From Streptomyces sp. PR69 (GTDB taxonomy: Bacteria > Actinomycetota > Actinomycetes > Streptomycetales > Streptomycetaceae), in contig NZ_JAOWCB010000005.1 in NCBI RefSeq assembly GCF_026420845.1, forward strand, positions 214,103 to 278,102: 64,000 nt of DNA. Reading direction: 5' to 3'. The notes under the pieces are model-generated. The model was not told the origin of the DNA. It saw only the letters and a list, made by a program, of their open reading frames with translations, and did no database searches. Numbering within the stretch: the first letter of the stretch is position 1; each line of letters begins with the position of its first letter. Position numbers and translations under genes: made by a program. Of this stretch, positions 18,175 to 28,073 are shown piece by piece.

Positions 18175-19718
18175 CTGCCGTACGCGACGAACAGGGGCCG
18201 GGCGGGGCCGGCACGGGGTCCATCAGAACCTGGCCCGCCTGGTACCGCACGCTCTTCATGAGCGATGTGTGGGAGCGGTTCGGCTTCTTCGGAATGCAGG
18301 CCATCCTGGTGCTGTTCGCCGTCGCCCCGCGCGACGAAGGCGGCCTCGGACTCGCCAAGGCCGACTCCGCCGCGCTGTTCGGCGCGTGGATCGGCCTGGC
18401 GTTCATGCTCTGTCTGCCCGGCGGCTGGGTCGCCGACCGGCTGCTCGGCCCCCGCCGCACCCTGCTGCTGGGCGCCTGGGTCACCACCGCCGGCCACTTC
18501 ACCCTCGCCGCACCCTGGCTGTGGACCACCCCCGTCGGGCTGATCCTGCTGGCCGCGGGCCTCGGCCTCTACAAGCCGAACCACCAGGCCATGCTCAATC
18601 TGATGTTCGGCAAGGACAGCGGCCGTCGCGAAGCCGGCATCTCCATGATGTACGTCGGCATCCAGGTCAGCGCCCTCCTCTCGCCGCTCATCGCCGGCTT
18701 CCTCGGCGAACGCGTCGACTGGCGGCTCGGCTTCGCCGTCTCCGGCACCGCCATGCTGCTCGGCACGCTCCAGCTGTGGATGAGCCAGCACCAGTTCAGG
18801 GACGTCGGCTCTGCGCCCGGCCGGCCGCTCAGCGGGGAGGAGTCCCGCCGCGCCACGCGGCGCATCGGGATCGGGGCGGGCGTCCTCGCCGTCCTGCTGG
18901 CCGGCATGGCCGCCTCCGGCGGGCTCAACCCCGGCAGCTCCATCGCGCTCGTCGGCATGGCCTCCATCCTCGCCCCCGTCATCGCCTACACCGTCCTCTA
19001 CCGCAGCCGCGAACTGACCGCGGGCGACCGCAGGCGGCTCCGCTCCTTCCTGTGGATCTTCCTCGGCTCCACGCTGTTCTGGTCGATGATCGCCCAGGAC
19101 GGCTCCTCGCTGACCCTCTTCGCCAAGGAGTCGACGGACCGTCATGTCCTCGGCTTCGACGTCCCGGTCAGCTGGCTCCAGTCGGCGACGCCCCTGTTCA
19201 TCCTGATCCTCGCGCCCCTCTTCGCCTGGCTGCTGCTGCGCTCCGGCGGGGGAGTGGCCGGGGTGCCGGTGAAGTTCTCCATCGGACTCACCCTGACCGG
19301 TGTGAGCTTCCTCGTCATGGCGCTCGCCGCCGGCCTGGCCGCGGACGGAGAGAAGGTCTCCCCGCTGTGGCTGCTGACCGTCTATCTGATGCACGCCTGC
19401 GGCGAACTGATCGTGGCGGCCGTCGGCATCGCCGCCGTCGCCTTCGTCCTGCCGCGCAAGTTCATGGCCCATATGCTCGGCCTGCTGTGGCTGTTCGCCG
19501 CCCTCGGCGGCGGCGCGGGCAGCGGCATGGTGCGGCTCATCGACGTCATCCCCGAGTACGCCTACTACCTGATGCTCGCGGGGATGGCCCTGGCGGCGGG
19601 CGGAGCGCTGGCGCTGCGCCGGGGCGCGGTCGTACGGGGCCTCGCCCCCGACGAGCCCGAGACCCCCGGCACACCCCCCGCCGACCCCAGGACCCTCAAG
19701 GAGGACAGCCCGGCATGA
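18171..19718 (+). CDS. POT/PTR2-family proton-coupled transporter
   Basis: A 515-residue, roughly 12-14-helix protein with the POT family signatures WERFGFFGMQ (ExxERFxYYG-like) in TM1 and GLYKPNHQA in TM4. Known members import di- and tripeptides with protons. Located in a tight operon (4-bp overlaps on both sides) between the halogenase and an O-methyltransferase, so a role in moving an intermediate or the product is likely. Note the YYG of the signature is FFG. Confidence 0.85.
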   Translation: MTAVRDEQGPGGAGTGSIRTWPAWYRTLFMSDVWERFGFFGMQAILVLFAVAPRDEGGLGLAKADSAALFGAWIGLAFMLCLPGGWVADRLLGPRRTLLLGAWVTTAGHFTLAAPWLWTTPVGLILLAAGLGLYKPNHQAMLNLMFGKDSGRREAGISMMYVGIQVSALLSPLIAGFLGERVDWRLGFAVSGTAMLLGTLQLWMSQHQFRDVGSAPGRPLSGEESRRATRRIGIGAGVLAVLLAGMAASGGLNPGSSIALVGMASILAPVIAYTVLYRSRELTAGDRRRLRSFLWIFLGSTLFWSMIAQDGSSLTLFAKESTDRHVLGFDVPVSWLQSATPLFILILAPLFAWLLLRSGGGVAGVPVKFSIGLTLTGVSFLVMALAAGLAADGEKVSPLWLLTVYLMHACGELIVAAVGIAAVAFVLPRKFMAHMLGLLWLFAALGGGAGSGMVRLIDVIPEYAYYLMLAGMALAAGGALALRRGAVVRGLAPDEPETPGTPPADPRTLKEDSPA

Positions 19719-20737
19719 GCGCTGCAGACCAGGCGACGACCCACCCCAAGGACCCCTCCGGCATCGCCGCGCTGGGCCTCGGCTTCGCCTCCGCGAAACT
19801 GCTCCTCAGCGCCCTGGAGCTGGGCGTGTTCACCACACTCGACCAGACCGCCGACCGGGAAGCCGAAGTCGAGGAGCTGCGCGCCGCCCTCGGGCTGCAC
19901 CCGCGCGCCGCTGCCGACTTCTTCGACGCGCTCGTCGCGCTTGGCCTGCTGGAGCGCACCTCCGGCCGGTATCGCAACAGCGAGGCGGCCCAGCGCCATC
20001 TGGTCCGCGGCGAGGACTACGCGGGCGGCTTCCTCGAAGGTGCGAACTTCGTCCTCTACCCCGCCTGGGGGAAGCTCACCCAGGCCCTGCGCACCGGCGC
20101 CCCGCAGGCCGAAGGCGACTTCGAGGCCATGCTCAGCGACCCGGCCGCCCAGCGGATGTTCCTCGCCATGCAGGACGCCCTGAGCGCACCCCTCGTCCCG
20201 CATCTGCTGGACGCCGTCGACCTGAGCAGCTACTCGACGCTCGTCGACGTCGGCGGCGCCCGCGGCAACCTCGCCGGGCTGCTGCTGCGGGCCTGCCCGC
20301 AGCTCACCGGCCGGGTCTTCGACCGCCCGCAGAACGCCGGGCCGTGCGCCGAACACGCCGTGACGCTCGGCGTGGCCGGCCGGCTGGACTTCACCGGAGG
20401 CGACTTCTTCGCCGACGAGCTGCCCGAGGCCGACGTCATGGTCATCGGCCATGTGCTGGCCGACTTCTCGCTGGAGGAGCGCAAGCAGCTCATCGGCAAG
20501 GCGTACAAGGCGCTGCGGCCCGGCGGAGCACTGCTGGTGTACGACCCCATGCCCGGCGACAAACCCGACCTGGCCTCGCTGGTCGCGTCGCTGCACATGC
20601 TGGTGATGACCCCGGCGGGCGCCGGCTACCACCCGGGCGACTGCGAACAGTGGATGCGCGTCGCCGGGTTCGCCGACACCGCCCGGCATCCCCTGCCGCT
20701 CGGCAACACCCTGGTGACGGCCCGCAAGACCGCCTGA
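19715..20737 (+). CDS. SAM-dependent O-methyltransferase (dimerisation-domain type), copy 1
   Basis: A 340-residue enzyme with an N-terminal winged-helix dimerisation domain (about 1-100) and a C-terminal Rossmann methyltransferase domain: VDVGGARGNLAGLLL (SAM motif I), VIGHVLADFSLEERKQLI and YKALRPGGALLVYD. In its motif around the catalytic base it reads VLADFS where homologues have VLHDWx, so the usual His of HD is Ala at this place (the other two copies read LHDWD and LVDWN). It methylates a phenolic hydroxyl. ATGA overlap with the transporter; 13 nt to the next gene. Confidence 0.88.
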   Translation: MSAADQATTHPKDPSGIAALGLGFASAKLLLSALELGVFTTLDQTADREAEVEELRAALGLHPRAAADFFDALVALGLLERTSGRYRNSEAAQRHLVRGEDYAGGFLEGANFVLYPAWGKLTQALRTGAPQAEGDFEAMLSDPAAQRMFLAMQDALSAPLVPHLLDAVDLSSYSTLVDVGGARGNLAGLLLRACPQLTGRVFDRPQNAGPCAEHAVTLGVAGRLDFTGGDFFADELPEADVMVIGHVLADFSLEERKQLIGKAYKALRPGGALLVYDPMPGDKPDLASLVASLHMLVMTPAGAGYHPGDCEQWMRVAGFADTARHPLPLGNTLVTARKTA

Positions 20738-20750
20738 CCGAGGAGCCCTC

Positions 20751-21608
20751 ATGGACATAGGAGTGGGCCTGCCCACCACAGTGCCGGACATCGACGGCCG
20801 CCGGCTCGTCGACTGGGCGCGGCTGGCCGAGAACCACGGCTTCGCCAGCCTCGGCTGCCTCGACCGTCTGGTGTACGACAGTTACGAGCCGCTGACCTCG
20901 CTCGCCGCCGCGGCCGCGGTGACCGAGCAGATCCGGCTGACGACCTCCATCCTGATCGCCGCGTACCGGCCGGGCCCCGCGCTGCTGGCCAAACAGCTCG
21001 CCACGATCCACGAGATCTCCGGCGGGCGGCTCACCGTCGGCGTGGCCGCCGGAGGCCGCGACGACGACTTCCGCGCCACCGGAGCGCCGTACCACGACCG
21101 CGGCAAACGCCTGGACGCGCTCCTCGCCGAACTCCGCGAGGTGTGGAACGGCAAGGGCCCCGTCCCCGGCATCGGCCCCTTCCCCAAGGGAGACGGCCCC
21201 GAGCTGATCGTCGGCGGCCACACCCCCGCGGCGATGGCCCGCGCCGCCCGCTTCGCCGACGGCTGGATCGCCGGCGGCAGCTCCGCCACCGCCTACGCGG
21301 ACCTGGCCCGCCGGGCCCGCGAGACCTGGCAGACCCACGGGCGCACGGGCGCGCCGCGGCTGGTCGCCCTGGTGTACGCCTGCCTGGGCCCCGGTGCCCG
21401 TGAGACCGCCGAGTCCTATCTGCGCGCGTACTACTCCTTCATCGGCCCCAAGGCCGAGATGGCGGCCAAGGCGGTCATCACGGACGCCTCCCAACTGCGC
21501 GACACCGCAGTCGCGTATGCGGAGGCGGGCTGCGGAGAACTGCTGGTGTTCCCCTGCACGGCCCAGCCGGGCCAACTGGAACTCCTCGCAGCCGCGACGC
21601 TCGGTTGA
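20751..21608 (+). CDS. Luciferase-like (LLM) flavin-dependent oxidoreductase
   Basis: A 285-residue TIM-barrel flavoprotein of the bacterial luciferase/F420-dependent family: MDIGVGLPT start strand, QIRLTTSILIAAYRPGPALLAKQLATI, GRLTVGVAAGGRDDDF and PELIVGG are typical. Members use FMNH2 or F420H2 for oxygenation or reduction. In polyketide pathways they perform hydroxylation or quinone chemistry. Whether the cofactor is FMN or F420 cannot be decided. RBS GAGGAG upstream. Last gene of the left arm before a terminator and the hydrogenase island. Confidence 0.85.
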   Translation: MDIGVGLPTTVPDIDGRRLVDWARLAENHGFASLGCLDRLVYDSYEPLTSLAAAAAVTEQIRLTTSILIAAYRPGPALLAKQLATIHEISGGRLTVGVAAGGRDDDFRATGAPYHDRGKRLDALLAELREVWNGKGPVPGIGPFPKGDGPELIVGGHTPAAMARAARFADGWIAGGSSATAYADLARRARETWQTHGRTGAPRLVALVYACLGPGARETAESYLRAYYSFIGPKAEMAAKAVITDASQLRDTAVAYAEAGCGELLVFPCTAQPGQLELLAAATLG

Positions 21609-21630
21609 GGGCCCGAGCGCCGCGCACCAA

Positions 21631-21658
21631 GGCCCCGCCGGGTGCACCCGGCGGGGCC
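21631..21658 (+). terminator. Hairpin after the LLM oxidoreductase gene
   Basis: Perfect 12-bp arms GGCCCCGCCGGG (21631-21642) and CCCGGCGGGGCC (21647-21658) around TGCA. Confidence 0.88.
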
Positions 21659-21852
21659 TCTCCCGCCCCGGCAAGAGCGCCCGCGAGCTGCTCGCGGGGG
21701 CGGCCATGGAGGTGCCCGCGCCGCCGCCTGTCCGCGCGGCGGCGTCCGGATCTTGCCCGGCTCGCGTGCCTGGCGGGGGCACCTCCGTCTGCCTTCGCGG
21801 GGACGGGTGTGCGCGCCCGCGCCGTCCGGACCGTACGGGTCGGTCCGCGGCC

Positions 21853-22192
21853 GGCCGATGGCCTTCCGGCTGACGCCGGGGCGGGGTCGGCGGCGCACCG
21901 TGCTGCTCCGGGATGTCCGGTGGTCCGGGACCGGGCGAGGCCGTCACCGTCCCGAGTGGCAGAGGCGACGTGCACGCCGCACGTACCGCAGGCTGTCGGC
22001 CGGGGCCGACGCCTCAAGCCCGTCCGTCCGCCCGCCCGCCTGTTCGGCCACGGCCGGGGCGCCGCGGTCCGCGGCGGGCTCGTGTCGTGGCCGCCGCCGA
22101 CGACGTGCGTCCGTGCGCACGGCGGGCCGATGGCCTTCCGGCTGACGCCGGGCCGCGTTGTTCGCAGGCGGGCGGAGGCCGTCACCGTCCCG
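21853..22192. repeat. Imperfect duplication in the spacer left of the hydrogenase island
   Basis: The 670-bp gap 21609-22279 has no convincing gene. A 28-bp sequence occurs identically at 21853-21880 and 22125-22152, and a 17-bp sequence AGGCCGTCACCGTCCCG follows each copy (21938-21954 and 22176-22192), with 57 and 23 bp between them. The rest is GC-rich without codon pattern or ribosome sites. It could be a recombination scar or an interspersed repeat at the junction between the polyketide cluster and the hydrogenase genes. Confidence 0.7.
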
Positions 22193-22279
22193 GGAGGCGA
22201 GCGGCCCGCCGCGCGGGCCGCCGACCGCACGGGCGAGACCGCCCGACGGCGGGCCGTCCACTCTCGGCCGGTCGGGCCG

Positions 22280-23365
22280 TCAGCAGATCCTCGGCAGTTG
22301 TTCGCCCAGGGGCAGATCGATCACGCGGGTGCCGCCCAGGCCCGTGCGGGAGACCACCATGCCGGGGTGTTCGGCGACGCACTCGCCGATCACCGCCGCG
22401 TCCGCGCCCAGCGGGTGGGCGCGCATCGCGGCGAGCACCGCGTCCGCCTCGGTGCGCGGGACGAAGGCCACCAGCCGGCCCTCATTGGCGACGTACAGCG
22501 GGTCAAGGCCCAGGAAGCCGCAGGCGCCCGCCACCGCCTCCGGGACGGGGACCTGCCGTTCGACGAGGGCGACGCCCGTGCCCGAGGCGACGGCGATCTC
22601 GTTGAGGGCCGTGCCCAGGCCGCCCCGCGTCGGGTCGCGCAGCACATGCAGATCGCGGGTGACCGCGAGCATCGTCTCCACCAGGGAGCCCAGCGGCGCG
22701 GTGTCGCTCTCCACCTCGACACCGAACTCCAGCCCCTCGCGCACGCTCATGACGGCGATGCCGTGCAACCCGATCGGGCCGCTGACGATGACGACGTCCC
22801 CCGGAACGGCCCGCTGGGGACGGATGTCCACCCCGTCCGGCACGATCCCGATCCCCGAGGTGTTCACATATACGCCGTCGCCGTGCCCCGACTCGACGAC
22901 CTTGGTGTCGCCGGTGGCGACCACCGCCCCGGCCGCCGCCGCGGCCGCCCCGATCGCATCGGCGATCCGCCCCACGACCGGCAGCCCGACGCCTTCCTCC
23001 AGGATGAAGGCGCAGGACAGATAGGCGGCACGGGCCCCGCTCATCGCCAGGTCGTTGACGGTGCCGTTGACCGCCAGATCGCCGATGCTGCCGCCGGGGA
23101 AGAACAGCGGCTGTACGACGAAGGAGTCGGTCGAGAACGCCAGCCGGGCCCCCGGCAGCGGCAGCACCGCCGAGTCCCCGAGGCCGCCGAGCGTCTCATT
23201 GCCGTACGCGGGCGTGAACAGATGCCGGGTGAGCTCGCCCGACAGCGCGCCCCCGCCCCCGTGCCCCATGACCACCACGGGGTGGTCCCGCAGCGGCGCG
23301 GGGCAGGTCCAGCCGGCCGGGTCCAGCGCCGTCGGCTCCGGTACGGTGATCGTGGTCTCAGCCAA
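22280..23365 (-). CDS. hypE: [NiFe]-hydrogenase maturation protein HypE
   Basis: A 361-residue PurM-like ATP-dependent dehydratase. It converts the thiocarbamate on its C-terminal cysteine to thiocyanate, the CN donor for the active-site iron. The C-terminus is PRIC, exactly the required terminal Cys. GHGGGG near the N-terminus, STDSFVV and [16 protein letters not shown] are family motifs. The TTG start at 23365 (GGAGG 9 nt upstream) overlaps the hypD stop by 8 bp; a longer open frame to 23440 is entirely within hypD. Last gene of the leftward hyp operon. Confidence 0.93.
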   Translation of the reverse strand: MAETTITVPEPTALDPAGWTCPAPLRDHPVVVMGHGGGGALSGELTRHLFTPAYGNETLGGLGDSAVLPLPGARLAFSTDSFVVQPLFFPGGSIGDLAVNGTVNDLAMSGARAAYLSCAFILEEGVGLPVVGRIADAIGAAAAAAGAVVATGDTKVVESGHGDGVYVNTSGIGIVPDGVDIRPQRAVPGDVVIVSGPIGLHGIAVMSVREGLEFGVEVESDTAPLGSLVETMLAVTRDLHVLRDPTRGGLGTALNEIAVASGTGVALVERQVPVPEAVAGACGFLGLDPLYVANEGRLVAFVPRTEADAVLAAMRAHPLGADAAVIGECVAEHPGMVVSRTGLGGTRVIDLPLGEQLPRIC

Positions 23366-24497
23366 CGGTCGTCGCCTCCTCGGCAGTCGCGGGCCGCCGC
23401 GCCGGGGCGTCCAGGCGGCGGTACAGGTAGTACGCGGCACAGGCCCCCTCGCTGGAGACCATCGTGGCCCCGAGCGGGGTGCGCGGGGTGCAGGCCGCGC
23501 CGAACGCCTCGCACTCGTGCGGCTTGATCAGCCCCTGCAGCACCTCGCCGCTGCGGCACACCGCCGGCTCGGCGGTGTGCAGCGACTCCACGTCGAAGCG
23601 GCGCTCGGCGTCGTACTCCCAGAACGCCTCGGCGAGCCGCCAGCCGCTGCCGGGAATCACGCCGATGCCGCGCCACGCCCGGTCGGCGACCTCGAAGACC
23701 TCCTCGATCCTGCGCAGCGCGACGGGGTTGCCCTCCTCGCGCACGGCCCGCGCATAGGCGTTCTCCACCCGGTGCTCACCGCGTTCGAGCTGCCGCACGG
23801 CCCGCCGGACGCCTTCGAGGATGTCCAGCGGCTCGAAACCCGTCACCACGATCGGCACCTTGTGCCGCTGGGCGAGCGGCGGATACTCCCGTGTGCCCAT
23901 CACGCTGCACACATGCCCCGCCGCCAGGAACGCCTGCACCCGGCAGTCCGGCGCGCCCATGATGGCCTCGACGGCCGGGGGGACGCGCACATGCGACACC
24001 AGCAGGCTGAAGTTGCGGACGCCCAGCCGCCGCGCCTCGTGCACGGTCATCGCGTTCGCGGGCGCCGTGGTCTCGAAGCCGATGCCGAAGAAGACCACCT
24101 CCTTCTCCGGGTGACGGCGCGCCAGGTCGAGCGCGTCCATGGGCGAGTACACCACCCGTACGTCTCCGCCCTCGCTGCGCACCCGGAACAGATCGCGCCC
24201 GGTGCCCGGCACCCGCAGCATGTCGCCGAACGAACAGAAGATCACATCCGGCCGGGAGGCGATCTCCAGCGCCTTGTCGATCATTTCCAGCGGGGTCACG
24301 CACACCGGGCAGCCGGGGCCGTGGATCAGCTCCACCGTGTCGGGCAGCAGCTGGTCGATGCCATGCCGGATGATCGAGTGGGTCTGGCCGCCGCAGACCT
24401 CCATCAGCGCCCAGGGGCCGGTGGCGGCCGTGGCGTGGATCTCTTCCAGCAGTCGGCGGGCGAGGCCGGGATCGTGGAATTCGTCGAGGTACTTCAC
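23358..24497 (-). CDS. hypD: [NiFe]-hydrogenase maturation protein HypD
   Basis: A 379-residue [4Fe-4S] scaffold protein on which, with HypC, the Fe(CN)2CO unit is assembled. Conserved motifs: CGGQTHSI (residues ~35-42), HGPGCPVC (~59-66), [11 protein letters not shown] and a C-terminal cysteine set ([26 protein letters not shown]). It overlaps hypC by 4 bp and hypE by 8 bp, so the three are co-translated. Confidence 0.95.
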   Translation of the reverse strand: MKYLDEFHDPGLARRLLEEIHATAATGPWALMEVCGGQTHSIIRHGIDQLLPDTVELIHGPGCPVCVTPLEMIDKALEIASRPDVIFCSFGDMLRVPGTGRDLFRVRSEGGDVRVVYSPMDALDLARRHPEKEVVFFGIGFETTAPANAMTVHEARRLGVRNFSLLVSHVRVPPAVEAIMGAPDCRVQAFLAAGHVCSVMGTREYPPLAQRHKVPIVVTGFEPLDILEGVRRAVRQLERGEHRVENAYARAVREEGNPVALRRIEEVFEVADRAWRGIGVIPGSGWRLAEAFWEYDAERRFDVESLHTAEPAVCRSGEVLQGLIKPHECEAFGAACTPRTPLGATMVSSEGACAAYYLYRRLDAPARRPATAEEATTVG

Positions 24498-24826
24498 CGC
24501 GGCTCCTCAGGGACGCGGGCCGCCGTCCGCTCGGCGGCCGGGTTGTCGGTCAGTCCGGCCTCGGCGGCCGCACGGCTCCAGGGATCGCCGAACTCCTCCT
24601 CCAGCAGCCCCAGTTCCCCGAAGAGCCGCAGCGAGGCGCGCGCGGACTCCTCGTCGAGCCGCTGCAGGGCGAAGCCGACATGGACGATGACGTACTCGCC
24701 CTCCTCTGCCTCGGGCACATAGGCGAGGCAGACGTCCTTCACCACCCCGCCGAAGTCGACGCGCGCCATCGGCGTGCCGTCCCGTTCAAAGAGCCCGACC
24801 ACCTTGCCGGGCACCGCCAGGCACAT
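24494..24826 (-). CDS. hypC: [NiFe]-hydrogenase maturation chaperone HypC
   Basis: A 110-residue HypC/HupF protein. The N-terminus MCLAVPGKV has the essential Cys2 that carries the iron complex, and [16 protein letters not shown] holds the conserved His. It is longer than the usual 75-95 residues because of an acidic, Ala-rich C-terminal tail (residues ~80-110). It hands Fe(CN)2CO from HypD to the hydrogenase large subunit. Confidence 0.94.
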   Translation of the reverse strand: MCLAVPGKVVGLFERDGTPMARVDFGGVVKDVCLAYVPEAEEGEYVIVHVGFALQRLDEESARASLRLFGELGLLEEEFGDPWSRAAAEAGLTDNPAAERTAARVPEEPR

Positions 24827-24873
24827 GGGGTTCTCCGTTCGTCGCTGATTCGTTGACAGGCCCTCTAGGCCCT

Positions 24874-27312
24874 CTAGGCCGTCGTGCCGTCCCGCTGCCG
24901 TGCGGCCACCACGAGCTGTCCCAGGGCGAGCCCCCCGTCGCCCGGCGGCACCTCGCCATGCCGCAGCACGGTCAGCCCCGCGGCCGTCAGCCGTCTGGCG
25001 CACTCCTCGTCCAGCAGCGCGTTGGCGAACACACCGCCGGTCAGGCCCACCGCCGAGGCCCCGGTCTCCCGGCGGGCCGTCAGACACACCTCGGTGACCG
25101 CCGCCGCGACCGCCCGGTGGAACCGCGCCGCCACGGCCGGGACGGGCACGCCGCCGCGCAGCTCCGCGACGGCCTCCCGCAGGACGGGCGCGGGATCGAT
25201 CAGGGTGACGCCGTCGCGACGGCTCCCGCGCAGCCCGAAGCCGTACGCGCGGTCGTCGCCGTCCCATGCCTGGGCGGCCGCGGCCTCCAGCTCGACGGCC
25301 GCCTGGGCCTCGTAGCCCGCCCGGTGGCACACCCCGGTCAGGGAGGACACGGCGTCGAACAGCCGGCCCATGCTGGAGGTGGGGACGCAGGCGAGGCCGC
25401 GCTGAAGCTGACGTGCCAGCAGCCGCAGCTCGCCGGGAGCGCAGGCCGCGGTGCAGGGCAGATCCGGGTCCCAGGCGACGCCCGCCGTGCGCAGCCGGGC
25501 CAGCGCCATCCGGCAGGGGTTGGCCACGCCCGCGTCCCCGCCGGGCAGCGGGGCGTAGGCGAGATGGGCGAGCCGCCGGTATCCGCGGTAGCCGGCCAGC
25601 AGCACCTCGCCGCCCCACACCGCGCCGTCGTCGCCGTAGCCGGTGCCGTCGAAGGCCACCCCGATGACGGGCGCGCTGCCGTCAAGCCCGTGCTCGGCCA
25701 TCAGGGAGGCGATATGGGCGTGGTGGTGCTGCACGCGCCGCAGCGGCACGCCCGCCGCGGCCGCGCGGCGTGCGGCACGGCGCGCCGAGAGATACCCCGG
25801 ATGGCGGTCGGCGGCGAGCAGGCCGGGCGCGACGCCGGTCAGCTCCGTCAGCCGGCGTTCCGCGGCCCCGGCGGCCTCCGCCGTGGCCAGGTCCGCCATA
25901 TCGCCCACATGAGGGGAGAACCAGGCCTCGTGCCCGGCCCCAAGGCACAGCGTGTTCTTCAGATCGCCGCCGACGGCCAGCGCCGGCGGGACGGACGTCG
26001 GCAGCGCGACGGGGGACGGCGCGTAGCCGCGTGAGCGGCGCAGCACCAGCACCCCGCCGTCGTCCGGGCGGAGCCGGACCACGGAGTCGTCGCACGGCGC
26101 GGCGATGGCCCGGTCGTGCCAGAGCCAGGCGTCGGCGATCCCGGCGAGGCGGCGGACCGCCTCGCCGTCATCGGTCACGATCGGCTCGCCCGAGCGGTTG
26201 CCGCTGGTCATGACGAGGACCCGCGGACCGGGCGGATCGCCGGGCAGCCCGAACAGCAGCTGGTGCAGCGGGGTGTACGGCAGCATCACCCCCACATGCG
26301 GACTGCCCGGACAGACGCCGGCGGCCAGACCCCGCGCGGCCGCGCCTCCGGACGTGCGGCGGCGCAGCAGCACGATCGGGCGGCGGCCGCCGGTCAGCTC
26401 CGCGCGCTCCGCGGGGCTGATGTGCGCGATCCGCTCCGCCGCGGCCAGATCCGCGCACATCACGGCGAAGGGCTTCCCGCCGCGCTCCTTGCGGGCGCGC
26501 AGCGTGTCCACGGCCGCCGGGTCGCCGGCGGCGCACGCGAGGTGGTAGCCGCCGAGGCCCTTGACCGCCAGGACCGCTCCCCGCGCCAGGAGCTCCCGCG
26601 CCCGGTGGAGGGCCTGCTCGCCCAGGCACTCCGGCCGGCCGCCGGAGGAGAGGGTGAGGCGGAGCCGCGGCCCGCAGCCGGGGCAGGCGACGGGCTGGGC
26701 GTGGAAGCGGCGGTCGCCCGGGTCCGCGTACTCCCGCGCGCACAGCGGGCACAGCGGGAACGCGGCCATGGTGGTGGTCGCCCGGTCGTAGGGGAGGCCC
26801 GTCGCGATGGTGAAGCGCGGCCCGCAGTGCGTACAGGTGATGAAGGGGTGCCGGTGGCGGCGGTCCGCGGGGTCGGCCAGCTCGCTGAGGCAGTCGGCGC
26901 ACGGCGCGGTGTCGGGCGGGATCGCCGTCCTGCCGCCCCCGTCCGGGCCGCCCCCGTCCGGACCGTCTCCGTCCCGGCCGTCGCCGTCCGAGGGCAGGAT
27001 GGTGAAGTCCCCGCCGCCCATGGCGCGTACGGGCGTCCAGTCCAGCCCGGTCACGGCCGCCAGCGGCGGCGGCTCCTCCCGCAGCCGCCGGCAGAACTCC
27101 TCGACGGCCGCCGTCCCGCCCTCCACCTCGGCGGTGACGCCGTCCGTGCCGTTGCGGACGAAGCCTGAGAGGGCGAGGCCCCTCGCCAGCCGGCAGACGA
27201 ACGGCCGGAAGCCCACGCCCTGCACGGTGCCGCGCACCCGGACCCGGCGGCGCACCGCCGTGCCCTCCACGGTGTGCGTCGGCGTGTCCGTGTGCGTCGG
27301 CGTGTCCGTCAC
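24874..27312 (-). CDS. hypF: [NiFe]-hydrogenase maturation carbamoyltransferase HypF
   Basis: An 812-residue enzyme that moves a carbamoyl group from carbamoyl phosphate to HypE. Domains in order: acylphosphatase (about 20-105, RVRGTVQGVGFRPFV), a Gly/Asp-rich linker (about 108-128), two zinc fingers (CADC/CTHCGPR and CPLC/CPGCG), a YrdC-like domain (about 235-420) and a Kae1-like C-terminal domain with HHHAHIASLMAEH. GTG start overlaps the hypB stop. The linker is encoded by short DNA repeats (26936-26995). A 47-bp gap with a duplicated GGCCCTCTA precedes hypC. Confidence 0.95.
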   Translation of the reverse strand: MTDTPTHTDTPTHTVEGTAVRRRVRVRGTVQGVGFRPFVCRLARGLALSGFVRNGTDGVTAEVEGGTAAVEEFCRRLREEPPPLAAVTGLDWTPVRAMGGGDFTILPSDGDGRDGDGPDGGGPDGGGRTAIPPDTAPCADCLSELADPADRRHRHPFITCTHCGPRFTIATGLPYDRATTTMAAFPLCPLCAREYADPGDRRFHAQPVACPGCGPRLRLTLSSGGRPECLGEQALHRARELLARGAVLAVKGLGGYHLACAAGDPAAVDTLRARKERGGKPFAVMCADLAAAERIAHISPAERAELTGGRRPIVLLRRRTSGGAAARGLAAGVCPGSPHVGVMLPYTPLHQLLFGLPGDPPGPRVLVMTSGNRSGEPIVTDDGEAVRRLAGIADAWLWHDRAIAAPCDDSVVRLRPDDGGVLVLRRSRGYAPSPVALPTSVPPALAVGGDLKNTLCLGAGHEAWFSPHVGDMADLATAEAAGAAERRLTELTGVAPGLLAADRHPGYLSARRAARRAAAAGVPLRRVQHHHAHIASLMAEHGLDGSAPVIGVAFDGTGYGDDGAVWGGEVLLAGYRGYRRLAHLAYAPLPGGDAGVANPCRMALARLRTAGVAWDPDLPCTAACAPGELRLLARQLQRGLACVPTSSMGRLFDAVSSLTGVCHRAGYEAQAAVELEAAAAQAWDGDDRAYGFGLRGSRRDGVTLIDPAPVLREAVAELRGGVPVPAVAARFHRAVAAAVTEVCLTARRETGASAVGLTGGVFANALLDEECARRLTAAGLTVLRHGEVPPGDGGLALGQLVVAARQRDGTTA
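26936..26995. repeat. Short tandem repeats encoding a Gly/Asp linker in hypF
   Basis: Repeated CCGTCC/GGGCCG units on the + strand encode DGDGRDGDGPDGGGPDGGG on the - strand, between the acylphosphatase domain and the zinc fingers of HypF. Likely replication-slippage expansion of a tolerant linker. Confidence 0.65.
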
Positions 27313-28073
27313 AGGGCGGAGCCCGCGCCGACGGACCCGTGGCTGTGTGTGCGGCCGGCCGCGCCGTGGCCGTGGGCGCTCAGATGCTCAGCCGCGAGCA
27401 GCGGACGGTGCGGCTCGGCTCCGTCGCACACCGCCGTCACCCGGTCGGTGAACGCGTCCACGCCCCGCCCCAGACGGGCGCTGGTGCGCAGCACCTCCAC
27501 ACCCGGGTTGATCCGTTCGACATGGTCCAGGAACTCCGCCTCGTCAAAGCAGACGGCCTTCGCCAGATCGGTCTTGGTGAGCACCACCAGATGCGCCAGG
27601 CCGAAGGCGGTCGGGTACTTGACCGGCTTGTCCTCGCCCTCGGTGACGGACATCAGCGTCACCCGGAGGGTCTCGCCGAGGTCGTAGGAGGCGGGGCAGA
27701 CCAGATTGCCCACGTTCTCCACGAACAGCGCCCTGATCCCGTCGGGCAGCCAGCCCGTCACATGGGCGCGCAGCTGGGCGGCTTCCAGATGGCACAGCCC
27801 GCCGGTCAGGAGCTGCTTGACGGGTGCGCCCGAGCGGGCCAGCCGGCGTGCGTCGTTCTCCGTCGCCAGGTCGGCGGTGAGCGCGGCCGCCGGCAGTCCG
27901 CGTTCGGCGGCCCGGCGCAGCACGTTCTCCAGCAGGGCGGTCTTGCCGCTGCCCGGGCTGGACAGCAGATTGACGGCCGTCACGCCCCTGGCGGCCAGAT
28001 CGGCGCGCAGACGGGCGGCCAGCTCGTCGTTCTTGGCCAGTACGGCCTCCCGTACCTCGACGCTGCGGCACAT
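27309..28073 (-). CDS. hypB: Hydrogenase nickel incorporation GTPase HypB
   Basis: A 254-residue SIMIBI GTPase. P-loop SSPGSGKT at residues 38-45, the metal-binding CH pair in TGGLCHLEA, ENVGNLVCP and TKTDL (NKxD-like) are present. It loads Ni2+ into the large subunit with HypA. Instead of the common N-terminal His-rich stretch it carries a small His-rich tail (HGHGAAGRTHSHG) at its C-terminus. ATG overlaps the hypA stop (TGATG). Confidence 0.94.
   Translation of the reverse strand: MCRSVEVREAVLAKNDELAARLRADLAARGVTAVNLLSSPGSGKTALLENVLRRAAERGLPAAALTADLATENDARRLARSGAPVKQLLTGGLCHLEAAQLRAHVTGWLPDGIRALFVENVGNLVCPASYDLGETLRVTLMSVTEGEDKPVKYPTAFGLAHLVVLTKTDLAKAVCFDEAEFLDHVERINPGVEVLRTSARLGRGVDAFTDRVTAVCDGAEPHRPLLAAEHLSAHGHGAAGRTHSHGSVGAGSAL

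Noticed and set aside
21853..22192. CRISPR array
   Set aside because: Only two copies, unequal spacing and no cas genes.
21605..23527. 640-codon rightward open frame across the spacer and hypE
   Set aside because: It runs antisense through hypE and through repeated spacer DNA; no ribosome site or domain.
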